The notes: generated by a model from the letters alone, not told the origin. A stretch of DNA of 13,928 nt from JAHQVI01 sp964407075 (GCA_964407075.1 CAYOUE010000080.1:1-13928); one strand, 5' to 3'; shown: positions 1 to 6,080, numbered from the stretch's first letter. Made by a program: numbers and translations.

Positions 1-235
1 CTTCGAGCAGTTCGGAATATTCCTCGCCGACGCCCTTGATGCGCATCAGGTCGCACATATTGGCCCATTTCAGAATCAGCTTTTCCTCGATGCCGGATTC
101 CTTGGCGAGATCCTTGCGTCCCTTGCGGGTCGCCGCCTTGTCGAGCAACTGCTTGGTGTTCCGTATACCGACCTTATCGAGCTTGGACGCGAATTTAGGT
201 CCTACGCCCTCGATTTTCTGTATGTTGTAATTCAC
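1..235 (-). CDS. DUF4332 / helix-hairpin-helix protein (3' end off window)
   Basis: The first 78 residues are visible and the gene continues past the left edge. The protein begins VNYNIQKIEGVGPKFASKL and has a second similar element, MRIKGVGEEYSELLE, near residues 65-78. These are paired helix-hairpin-helix (IxGVGxxxxxxL) elements typical of DUF4332, a small family usually of about 130-140 residues. Such elements generally contact DNA non-specifically; the cellular role of this family is not established. I chose the GTG at 235 because a GGAGG sequence lies 5 bases upstream of it. An in-frame ATG at 247 would add four residues but has no ribosome site. The gene is divergent from the HerA/DUF853-type ATPase gene at 509. 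A nucic-acid-linked role is inference from the motif only. Confidence 0.8.
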   Translation of the reverse strand, partial: MNYNIQKIEGVGPKFASKLDKVGIRNTKQLLDKAATRKGRKDLAKESGIEEKLILKWANMCDLMRIKGVGEEYSELLE

Positions 236-279
236 GACCACCTCCATTCAGCGGGAACCGATTGAAACGCAAGTTCACA

Positions 280-445
280 GCGCATTGCGCATCAATCAAT
301 AAAAAATGTTATGCGCGATGCGCAATAGCGCAACCTGATTTTCTGCGACCATGGCGCGAAAATGCCAACAGAAGCGTGGACAAACTGCAATTTCTTGCGC
401 AGTTGAATCAAAAAGCCGCAACGGATCGCATTGCGCCCGCGCAAT
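280..445. promoter_or_regulatory. Cluster of TTGCGC/GCGCAA half-sites in divergent promoter region
   Basis: The 273-base gap between the two divergent genes holds no convincing gene. It contains six TTGCGC or GCGCAA hexamers: 285-290, 320-325, 328-333, 395-400, 431-436 and 439-444. Two pairs form inverted repeats. GCGCATTGCGCATC (280-293) faces GATGCGCAATAGCGC (317-331) across a 23-base AT-rich spacer. ATTGCGC-CC-GCGCAAT (430-445) is a perfect 7+7 palindrome. Spacing and symmetry fit a dimeric DNA-binding protein acting on one or both flanking genes. The regulator is unknown, and neither flanking gene is an obvious regulator. The hexamer also occurs by chance elsewhere in this GC-rich window, so the cluster and symmetry carry the argument. 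Confidence 0.4.
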
Positions 446-508
446 AATCCAGGCGGCCGGCCAGTATGCGAAAGTGATTCTACCAGACGGCAGGAAGGCA
501 TGTGAGAC

Positions 509-1990
509 ATGAGCGAACATTCAGACCACGCCGTATTTCTCGGCAAGAGCGTCAAGCGCGAGGAGCTGCTTCTGCGTCTCGCCAACCGTCACGGGCTCAT
601 CACGGGGGCGACGGGAACCGGCAAGACCGTCTCGCTGCAGATCATCGCCGAGGGTCTGTCGCAACAAGGCGTTCCGGTCTTCGCCGCCGACGTCAAGGGC
701 GACCTGTCGGGCCTGGCGGCGGCGGGGGAGTCGAAGCCGGCGCTGGAAAAACGCGCCGAGACGATCGGCTTCGAGGATTATCGCTATGAGGCCTTCCCCG
801 TCATCTTCTGGGATCTGTTCGGGGAGCAGGGGCACCCGATCCGCGCAACGCTCCGCGACATGGGCGCGCTGCTTCTGTCCAGGCTGCTGGAGCTGAACGA
901 CGTGCAGGAGGGCGTGCTCAACATCGCCTTCCGGCTGGCCTCTGACGAAAAGATGCCGCTGATTGACCTGAAGGACCTGCGCGCGCTCATCGCACATGTG
1001 TCGGAGCGGGCGGAAGAGCTCTCGGCAAAATACGGCAACGTGTCGAAAAGCTCCGTCGGCGCGATCCAGCGCCGTCTGCTGGTGCTTGAGGAGCAGGCGG
1101 CGGCGCATTTCTTCGGCGAACCGGCCTTGGACATTGGCGATTTCATGCGTACGGACAAGGACGGCCGCGGCATCATCGGCATTCTCGCAGCCGACCGGCT
1201 CATGGCTTCGCCGCGCCTCTACGCCACATTCCTGCTCTGGCTGCTGAGCAAGCTGTTCGAGGAACTGCCTGAAGTCGGCGATCCCGAGAAGCCCAAGCTC
1301 GTATTCTTTTTCGACGAGGCGCATCTGCTGTTCGACGAAGCGCCCAAGGCCCTGCTGGAGCGCATCGAGCAGATCGCGCGGCTGATCCGGTCGAAGGGCG
1401 TGGGCGTGTTCTTCGTCACGCAGAACCCGCTCGACGTGCCGGACACGGTCTCCAGCCAGCTCGGCAACCGGATCCAGCACGCGCTGCGCGCCTATACCCC
1501 GCGCGAGCAGCGCGCCGTAAGGGCGGCGGCCACGACCTTCCGGCCCAATCCCGAGTTCGACGCAGAGCGCGTCATCCTGGATCTCGGCGTCGGCGAGGCG
1601 TTGGTCTCGATGCTGGAGAAGAAAGGCGAACCGTCCGTCGTGCAGCGCACCCTGATCCGCCCGCCGTCGTCCAGGCTCGGGCCGCTGACGCTGGAAGAGC
1701 GCGAAGCCGTGATCGCTGCAAGCCCCGTTCTCGGCGTTTACGACACTGCGGAGGACCGTATATCGGCGCATGAGATCCTGGAGCGGCGCGCTAAGGAAAA
1801 GGAGGCGCAAGCGCAGGCGGGCGAAACCGGAAGCGCGGGCGAATTCCGCATCCCGAGCCGTCCCTCGTCACGGACTGGCGGGACGAGCGCATCTCGCAGA
1901 CAGACGGCCAGCGAAGCGTTCTTCAAATCCCTGGCCCGCTCTATCGGCACTGTGCTCCCGCGCATCCTGGAAAGAATGCTGCGGCGCTGA
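509..1990 (+). CDS. HerA/DUF853-type P-loop ATPase (YjgR-like)
   Basis: The 493-residue cytoplasmic protein belongs to the helicase HerA-like, C-terminal (DUF853) family, which includes E. coli YjgR of about 500 residues. A Walker A motif GATGTGKT lies at residues 33-40. A Walker B region LVFFFDEAH ends near residue 271 (Asp269, Glu270) and is followed by a conserved stretch with FFVTQNPLDVPD. This is the FtsK/HerA fold of hexameric DNA-translocating ATPases. The DUF853 branch itself has no firmly established substrate. The C-terminus, roughly residues 410-493, is a charged, Ser/Arg-rich linker followed by a basic helix typical of the family. The ATG at 509 has a GGAAGG about 10 bases upstream. 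It is transcribed away from the DUF4332 gene. RNase T2 follows after 104 bases with no clear terminator, so read-through is possible. Confidence 0.92.
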   Translation: MSEHSDHAVFLGKSVKREELLLRLANRHGLITGATGTGKTVSLQIIAEGLSQQGVPVFAADVKGDLSGLAAAGESKPALEKRAETIGFEDYRYEAFPVIFWDLFGEQGHPIRATLRDMGALLLSRLLELNDVQEGVLNIAFRLASDEKMPLIDLKDLRALIAHVSERAEELSAKYGNVSKSSVGAIQRRLLVLEEQAAAHFFGEPALDIGDFMRTDKDGRGIIGILAADRLMASPRLYATFLLWLLSKLFEELPEVGDPEKPKLVFFFDEAHLLFDEAPKALLERIEQIARLIRSKGVGVFFVTQNPLDVPDTVSSQLGNRIQHALRAYTPREQRAVRAAATTFRPNPEFDAERVILDLGVGEALVSMLEKKGEPSVVQRTLIRPPSSRLGPLTLEEREAVIAASPVLGVYDTAEDRISAHEILERRAKEKEAQAQAGETGSAGEFRIPSRPSSRTGGTSASRRQTASEAFFKSLARSIGTVLPRILERMLRR

Positions 1991-2094
1991 TCGCTGACAG
2001 GCGCGCGCTCATGACCGCTTGCCCTGCTGCGATTGCTCGGCATACTTGATGTCCCGCCTGCAGGCGCGGGGTTGCCTGATTGCATCGAGGGGAC

Positions 2095-2769
2095 ATGAAC
2101 AAGATTGTTGCGTTTATTTTCGTCCTTGCGTTTTCCGCCATGCTCGCCGTCGGCGCGCGCGCCCAGGGGACGCCAGGCGATTTCGACTATTACACGCTCG
2201 TGCTGAGCTGGTCGCCAACCTATTGCGCGGACCGCGACCGTCCACGCCGGGACGATCTGCAATGTTCCGGACCGCGGCCCTATGCTTTCGTCGTGCACGG
2301 CTTCTGGCCGCAATATGACAAGCCCCGCCGCGGCTATCGCTGGCCGAACAACTGCGACACGGGCAGCCGCCCATGGGTGCCCCAGCGCGTCATCGACGAC
2401 ATGCTCGACATAATGCCGAGCCGCGGCCTCATCATCCATCAGTACCGCAAGCATGGCGTGTGTTCCGGACTCGGCGCCAAGGACTATTTCGAGCTGACAC
2501 GCGAGGCGTTCGCGCAAGTTTCCATCCCCGCGCGCTTTCAGAGGCTCGATAACTATCTGACCATCTCACCCGATGACCTTGAAAAGGCGTTCCTGCGCGA
2601 AAATCCCACGCTTCGGCCGGAGATGGTGAGCATAGATTGCAAGAACAGGCGGCTGCGCGAGATGCGGATCTGTTTCAGCCGGGATCTCGAATTCCGGGCG
2701 TGCGGGCCGAGCGAGCATCAGCCGCGTCTGTGCTCCAGCCCGCGGATTGTCATGCCCCCTGTGCGATGA
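2095..2769 (+). CDS. Secreted RNase T2-family ribonuclease
   Basis: The product is a 224-residue precursor of an RNase T2/RNase I-type endoribonuclease, which cleaves single-stranded RNA through a 2',3'-cyclic phosphate outside the cytoplasm. Residues 1-24 form a signal peptide (hydrophobic VAFIFVLAFSAMLAVG, likely cut after ARA, before Gln24). CAS motif I is FVVHGFWPQ with catalytic His68. CAS motif II is HQYRKHGVC with Lys119 and His120. Eight cysteines in the mature part (44, 57, 87, 123, 182, 193, 203, 213) fit disulfide bonding in the periplasm. The acidic residue normally found two positions after the first CAS II residue (HEWxKHG) is Gln116 here. I chose the ATG at 2095, which follows GAGGGG directly. 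An in-frame TTG at 2080 would only extend the signal peptide. The gene converges on the small gene ending at 2777. Confidence 0.9.
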   Translation: MNKIVAFIFVLAFSAMLAVGARAQGTPGDFDYYTLVLSWSPTYCADRDRPRRDDLQCSGPRPYAFVVHGFWPQYDKPRRGYRWPNNCDTGSRPWVPQRVIDDMLDIMPSRGLIIHQYRKHGVCSGLGAKDYFELTREAFAQVSIPARFQRLDNYLTISPDDLEKAFLRENPTLRPEMVSIDCKNRRLREMRICFSRDLEFRACGPSEHQPRLCSSPRIVMPPVR

Positions 2770-2776
2770 GGCCGCC

Positions 2777-2959
2777 CTATTCCTTCACGGAAGCGATGCG
2801 GCGTCCCGGCGTGCCTCGGACGCCCACGGTCTCCTCTATCCCCTGCCTGATGGAAGCGAAGCCTGCTTCGACGGTTTGCGTGAAGACGCTGGCGCTGAAG
2901 CGGCTTTCATAGGCAATAAAGGCCAGACAAAGGGCGAGAGGGATGGAGCGGGCAAGCAT
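2777..2959 (-). CDS. Small single-span membrane/exported protein, unknown
   Basis: This is a 60-residue open frame I do not recognise. Residues 5-16 (SIPLALCLAFIA) form one short hydrophobic segment after MLAR, so it could be a signal anchor or an uncleaved signal. The rest is an amphipathic helix-like stretch (roughly residues 22-45, with regularly spaced hydrophobic residues) and a basic tail. The ATG at 2959 is preceded by GAGG at a 6-base spacing. An upstream in-frame ATG at 2992 lacks a ribosome site and would put residues before the hydrophobic segment. The stop codon is 7 bases from the stop of the convergent RNase T2 gene. Support is the ribosome site, plausible membrane topology and tight packing. 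It could still be a chance frame. Confidence 0.45.
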   Translation of the reverse strand: MLARSIPLALCLAFIAYESRFSASVFTQTVEAGFASIRQGIEETVGVRGTPGRRIASVKE

Positions 2960-2996
2960 TACGAACCTCGAAGCCTTGGCGGCGCGCAGCATGGCG

Positions 2997-3026
2997 TTGC
3001 ATGAAAAGTTGCGCGGGAAACATGAT
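2997..3026 (+). promoter_or_regulatory. Possible sigma70-type promoter for the RNA candidate
   Basis: TTGCAT (2997-3002) and CATGAT (3021-3026) are separated by 18 bases. Each matches part of the sigma70 consensus (TTG of the -35; A, T, A, T of the -10). Transcription would begin near 3033, just ahead of the first hairpin at 3040. This is pattern matching only, so the call is weak. Confidence 0.25.
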
Positions 3027-3032
3027 CTGATG

Positions 3033-3176
3033 AGACAGACCTAAGCCAACGGACTTAAGGAATGGTGGATGCGGTTGAAAATATACGAGCGATCGAAATT
3101 GGTGGAGACGATCGTGTCTTGGCGACTATGCGCCAGGGCGGCCGGATCCCGATGGGGGCTAGGATCCGGCCTTTTG
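3033..3176 (+). ncRNA. Candidate structured small RNA with terminal terminator
   Basis: Four stem-loops lie end to end on the plus strand. The first is CCTAAG/CTTAAGG at 3040-3060, with one bulge. The second is CGATCG (3090-3095) with CGATCG (3109-3114), enclosing a loop with GGTGGAGA. The third is CTTGGCG (3118-3124) with CGCCAGG (3131-3137), enclosing a 6-base loop. The fourth is a 10-base-pair stem at 3140-3171 followed by TTTT. This order, ending in an intrinsic terminator and with no gene reading into it, is the usual look of a bacterial trans-acting sRNA of about 140 nt. It does not resemble 6S RNA, the SRP RNA tip, tmRNA or RNase P RNA. The 5' end is a guess from the weak promoter. It could instead be an attenuator-like leader, but the next gene is 265 bases away. 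Confidence 0.38.
3140..3175 (+). terminator. Rho-independent-type terminator hairpin
   Basis: GGCCGGATCC (3140-3149) pairs perfectly with GGATCCGGCC (3162-3171) across a 12-base loop. TTTT follows at 3172-3175. The stem is long and GC-rich and the U-run is short, as is common in high-GC bacteria. It points rightwards and ends the RNA candidate. Confidence 0.6.
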
Positions 3177-3330
3177 GGCACTAGAGAGGGAGAGGATTGG
3201 TCACGAAGAGACAAGCCGAAACCTGAAATCTTCATTTCCCATCCTGTTACACTACGCTACGCTTACAAATTCGATGACAGCGAATAATTCCGCCGCCCTC
3301 AAGAACACACTTAAAGCGTGTGCTTTTGAA

Positions 3331-3352
3331 TTGCAACACCTTATTGTTGCAA
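3331..3352. promoter_or_regulatory. Palindromic operator candidate upstream of the reductase gene
   Basis: TTGCAACA-CCTTAT-TGTTGCAA is a perfect 8+8 inverted repeat with a 6-base spacer, in an AT-rich patch 89 bases before the reductase start. Its size and symmetry fit a dimeric repressor or activator site. There is no T-run after it, so a terminator is unlikely. The binding protein is not encoded in this window as far as I can tell. Confidence 0.4.
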
Positions 3353-3440
3353 AGGGATACATTTCTGAGGAAAAAATGTGAGAAACCCGCTTGGCCGGAG
3401 CCTGCGGCGCGCAAGTGAACAGGACGGTTGAAACTGGCGT

Positions 3441-4178
3441 ATGAGTGAGAAGCATCCGCAGCCCATAGCCCTCGTGACAGGGGCTGGCCAACGCATCGGG
3501 CGCGCCATTGCGCTCGATCTCGCCCGAAGCGGCTGGAGCATCGCCATTCATTACCGTTCCTCTGCGACCGCGGCGAAGAGCCTGGCGCGCGAGCTGGACA
3601 TGATGGGCGCCGGAGCGGCGCTGATCGAAGCCGATCTCGCCGATATCGAAGCCGTGCAGAGCCTGATTCCGCGCTGCACGGAGAAACTCGGCGCGCCGTC
3701 CTGCCTCGTGAACAACGCGTCGCTTTTCCTGGACGATTCTCTGCACGCGCTCGATCCCGAACGCTGGCAGGCGCATATGAACATCAATCTGCGCGCGCCC
3801 GTCCTGCTCGCCAAGAGCTTTGCTGCTGCGCTGCCGGAAGGCGCGGCCGGCAATATCGTCAATATCATCGACCAGCGGGTCCTGAAGCCCGCGCCGGATT
3901 TCTTCTCCTATACGGTCAGCAAGGCCGCGCTCTGGTGGACGACGCGGACGATGGCGCTGGCGCTGGCGCCGCGCATCCGCGTCAACGCCGTATCGCCGGG
4001 GCCGGTGCTGGCGAGCATCCATCAGACGCCGGAGGATTTTGCCGCCGAGGCGCAGGCGACCCTGCTCGGACGCGGCGCTTCTCCGGAAGAGATTGCGGCT
4101 GCGGTGCGTTTCCTGCTCGGCGCTGACGCCGTGACAGGACAGATGATAACGGTGGATAGCGGTCAGCATCTCGGCTGA
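3441..4178 (+). CDS. SDR oxidoreductase, pteridine reductase/FolM-like
   Basis: The product is a 245-residue short-chain dehydrogenase/reductase of normal length, presumably cytoplasmic and NADPH-dependent. The cofactor motif is TGAGQRIG (residues 13-20), with Arg18 where classical SDRs carry Gly. This TGxxxRxG form marks Leishmania PTR1 and E. coli FolM. NNAS lies at 91-94. The usual catalytic Ser is replaced by Asp144, followed by Tyr157 and Lys161 (YTVSK); the Asp-to-Tyr spacing of 13 equals that in PTR1 (Asp181/Tyr194). The C-terminus VTGQMITVDSGQHLG resembles the FolM tail. These features support reduction of a pterin (dihydromonapterin or dihydrofolate type) over a generic 3-oxoacyl reductase role. 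No folate gene is adjacent. The ribosome site is weak (AGGACGG, 13 bases upstream). The gene converges on the aldolase gene with a 10-base gap and follows a palindromic operator candidate. Confidence 0.88.
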   Translation: MSEKHPQPIALVTGAGQRIGRAIALDLARSGWSIAIHYRSSATAAKSLARELDMMGAGAALIEADLADIEAVQSLIPRCTEKLGAPSCLVNNASLFLDDSLHALDPERWQAHMNINLRAPVLLAKSFAAALPEGAAGNIVNIIDQRVLKPAPDFFSYTVSKAALWWTTRTMALALAPRIRVNAVSPGPVLASIHQTPEDFAAEAQATLLGRGASPEEIAAAVRFLLGADAVTGQMITVDSGQHLG

Positions 4179-4188
4179 CCGGGGCCTT

Positions 4189-4848
4189 TCAGCCCTGCCC
4201 GTAGCCTCGGAAGGCGTCAATCACCCGCGCGATCTCCTCGTCATCGAGAACAGGCCCGCTCCCGGCCTGAAGCGTGCGGATGTACATTCCGGCAAGCGTT
4301 TCGACCTCGCCCGCGAGATCGAGCGCGGACTGGAGGTCGGGGCCGGTCGCGATCTGGCCATGATGCGCCATCAGGGCCGCCCGGCGGTCTTTCAGCGTCG
4401 CAGCGACCGCATCGGCGAGCGCCTGGGTGCCGAAAGTCGCATAGGGCGCAAGCGGTATGTCCGAACCGCCTGCAAGACACACCATGTAATGGAAGGCCGG
4501 GATCGGCCGGTGCGCGCAGGCCAGCGCCGTTGCGTCGGTCGAGTGGCAATGCACGATCGCCTTCGCCTCGGGCTTCACCCGGTAGACCGCCGCGTGCATC
4601 CGCCATTCCGAAGACGGCTTGAGTTCGCCCGGCAGCGTTGCGCCGTCCTCGGCGACCCGGACGATTTTCGCCGCGTCCAGCTCCTCGTAGCGCACGCCGG
4701 AGGGGGTCATCAACATGTCGGAGCCGAAGCGGGCCGAGACATTCCCTGCGCGGCGGGGGCTAAGCCCCTGCTCGCTCATGGCGCGTGCGGTATCGGCGAC
4801 GGCGCATCTCAGTGCGTGCTCGTCCTGCTCAAGCGACCGCGCGCTCAT
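4189..4848 (-). CDS. Class II aldolase, FucA-type (likely methylthioribulose-1-P aldolase)
   Basis: The 219-residue cytoplasmic zinc-dependent aldolase closely matches the E. coli L-fuculose-1-phosphate aldolase pattern. It shows GNVSARF, MLMTPSGVRYEEL, SSEWRMH, HYMVCLAGG, PLAPYATFG and HHGQIATG. Catalytic Glu81 and zinc ligands His100, His102 and His163 are present. It overlaps the end of mtnA by 20 bases, which implies translational coupling. In bacteria with the DHAP shunt (for example Rhodospirillum rubrum), such an aldolase (Ald2) splits 5-methylthioribulose-1-phosphate, and the 5-deoxy analogue, into DHAP and an aldehyde. That is the best reading here, from context. The alternative is MtnB dehydratase, which shares the fold, but the close FucA resemblance favours aldolase. 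The start ATG at 4848 lies inside mtnA. Confidence 0.85.
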   Translation of the reverse strand: MSARSLEQDEHALRCAVADTARAMSEQGLSPRRAGNVSARFGSDMLMTPSGVRYEELDAAKIVRVAEDGATLPGELKPSSEWRMHAAVYRVKPEAKAIVHCHSTDATALACAHRPIPAFHYMVCLAGGSDIPLAPYATFGTQALADAVAATLKDRRAALMAHHGQIATGPDLQSALDLAGEVETLAGMYIRTLQAGSGPVLDDEEIARVIDAFRGYGQG

Positions 4849-5935
4849 CGGCCTTGTCCGGGTAAAGACCGCTCAGACCCTCCGCGGAGGCCTCACAGAC
4901 GCCGCGCTCGGTGACGAAGCCGGTGACGAGACGCGCGGGCGTTACGTCGAATGCAGGATTGGCCGCTCCGCTTCCAGGGGCGGCAATGTCCAGCGTGACG
5001 ACCTCGCCTTCCGCGGTTCGCCCGGTCATCTGCAGCACCTCTTCCGCGCCGCGCTCCTCGATGGGGATGTCCCTGCCATCGGGCAGACGCCAGTCGATCG
5101 TCGAGTAGGGGATCGTGATGTAGAAGGGTACCCCGTTATCCTTGGCCGCAAGCGCCTTGAGATAAGTGCCGATCTTGTTCGCGGCGTCGCCATTGGCCGT
5201 TACGCGGTCCGCCCCGGTGATGCACAGATCGACCTCGCCGGACTGCATCAGATGCCCCCCAGCATTGTCCACGATCACCTTGTGCGGCACGCCGTGCGCG
5301 CCAAGTTCATAGGCGGTGAGCGCAGCCCCCTGATTGCGGGGGCGGGTTTCATCCACCCAGACATGGACCGGAACGCCCGCGTCGTGCGCCTGGTAGATCG
5401 GCGAAAGCGCCGTTCCCCAGTCGACGCAAGCCAGCCATCCCGCATTGCAGTGCGTGAGTATGTTGACCGGCGCGCCGCCTTTTCTCTCTGCAATGGCGCG
5501 GATCAGCGGGACCGTGTGAGCACCGATGAGGCGATTGGTCTCCACGTCCTCGTCGCAGATTTGCGCGGCGCGCGCATAGGCGGCTGCTGCGCGATCGGGT
5601 GGAGGAAGCGGCGACAAAGCGCGTTCCATTTCCTCTAGCGCCCAGCGCAGATTGATCGCGGTTGGCCGGGTGGCTCCGAGAAGCCGGACGGCGGCGCGTA
5701 GGGAAGCGTCAGATGCGTCCTCGCTCATTGCAAAACAGACGCCGTAAGCTGCCGTCGCGCCGATCAGCGGCGCACCGCGCACCTGCATCGTCCGGATCGC
5801 CCTGGCCGCATCGCCGATGTCGCGCAGCGTCGCGGTCGTGAAGGCATGAGGCAGCTTCGTCTGGTCGATAATCTCGACCGAGCGGCCGTCCTCTCCAGGC
5901 CATATCGTCCGGTAATGCCTGCCGTGAATCTTCAT
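4829..5935 (-). CDS. mtnA: S-methyl-5-thioribose-1-phosphate isomerase
   Basis: The 368-residue protein is an MtnA of usual length. It isomerises 5-methylthioribose-1-phosphate (and in some bacteria 5-deoxyribose-1-phosphate) to the ribulose form, salvaging by-products of S-adenosylmethionine use. Visible family motifs are MQVRGAPLIG (50-59), ILTHCNAGWLA with catalytic Cys163, DETRPRNQG (195-203), and CITGADRV with catalytic Asp243 followed by NGDAANKIGTY. The fold is that of eIF2B-alpha-related sugar isomerases. The ATG at 5935 has a GGGAGCGG ribosome site a few bases upstream. It is the first gene of an operon with the overlapping FucA-type aldolase gene. Neither an mtnP/mtnK nor the later mtnC, mtnD or mtnE genes are in the window, which fits a DHAP-shunt pathway. 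A TTGACA promoter candidate lies 86-114 bases upstream. Confidence 0.95.
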   Translation of the reverse strand: MKIHGRHYRTIWPGEDGRSVEIIDQTKLPHAFTTATLRDIGDAARAIRTMQVRGAPLIGATAAYGVCFAMSEDASDASLRAAVRLLGATRPTAINLRWALEEMERALSPLPPPDRAAAAYARAAQICDEDVETNRLIGAHTVPLIRAIAERKGGAPVNILTHCNAGWLACVDWGTALSPIYQAHDAGVPVHVWVDETRPRNQGAALTAYELGAHGVPHKVIVDNAGGHLMQSGEVDLCITGADRVTANGDAANKIGTYLKALAAKDNGVPFYITIPYSTIDWRLPDGRDIPIEERGAEEVLQMTGRTAEGEVVTLDIAAPGSGAANPAFDVTPARLVTGFVTERGVCEASAEGLSGLYPDKADERAVA

Positions 5936-6020
5936 TGTTCCGCTCCCGCCGCCGGCAGAGCGGAAAAGCGCGCGCCTGATTTCGCACCCGCATCAGCCCT
6001 GCAAGGATGTGTTCCGCCCA

Positions 6021-6049
6021 AGTGTCCTCACCGGATGCGCAGGTGTCAA
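6021..6049 (-). promoter_or_regulatory. Sigma70-type promoter candidate for mtnA-aldolase operon
   Basis: Read on the minus strand, TTGACA (6049-6044) is a perfect -35 box. A 17-base spacer leads to GACACT (6026-6021), which keeps the key A2 and T6 of the -10 box. The predicted start near 6013 leaves a leader of about 78 bases before mtnA. I saw no recognisable SAM riboswitch in that leader. Confidence 0.45.
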
Positions 6050-6080
6050 CAAATCAGAAGACGGAGAGGATCCCATCAGC

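Larger units (their letters stand above)
2960..3440. other. Gene-poor intergenic region (481 bp)
   Basis: I see no convincing protein-coding gene here. The stretch holds a possible promoter (2997-3026), four tandem hairpins ending in a terminator (3040-3175), a run of 5-base near-repeats (3246-3266), CACAC-N7-GTGTG (3306-3322) and a strong 8+8 palindrome (3331-3352). Two overlapping short plus-strand frames cross the terminator and look fortuitous. The latter half is AT-richer than the flanking genes and probably carries the promoter of the reductase gene at 3441. Confidence 0.6.

Noticed and set aside
521..1810. Long open minus-strand frame (about 430 residues) opposite the DUF853 ATPase gene
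   Set aside because: It is antisense to a gene with clear family motifs. Its product is Arg/Gln/Leu-rich with no motif, the usual shadow in GC-rich DNA. The same applies to long antisense frames at 3252-4220, 4715-5638, 7660-8745, 9510-10328 and 12683-13714.
2055..2066. Perfect 12-base palindrome CGCCTGCAGGCG upstream of RNase T2
   Set aside because: A short GC-rich palindrome with no loop and no second copy nearby. It is not strong enough to call an operator.
3062..3184. 40-codon plus-strand frame with AAGGA just before its ATG
   Set aside because: The ribosome site is only one base from the ATG, and the frame runs through the terminator stem and its T-run, so a full transcript would rarely be made. 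The hairpins explain the sequence better. A leader-peptide role cannot be excluded but has no codon signature.
3069..3287. 72-codon plus-strand frame in the gene-poor region
   Set aside because: It crosses the terminator and intergenic repeats, has atypical composition and no recognisable domain.
4189..4848. Reading the class II aldolase as MtnB (methylthioribulose-1-phosphate dehydratase)
   Set aside because: The sequence follows FucA closely across the whole length (SSEWRMH, HYMVCLAGG, PLAPYATFG, HHGQIA), and no downstream mtnC/mtnD accompany it. The MtnB reading is kept only as a less likely alternative.
5936..6043. SAM-responsive riboswitch in the mtnA leader
   Set aside because: I looked for a SAM-I or SAM-II-like arrangement because mtnA handles SAM by-products. 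I found only a GC-rich leader without the conserved core or an expression platform.
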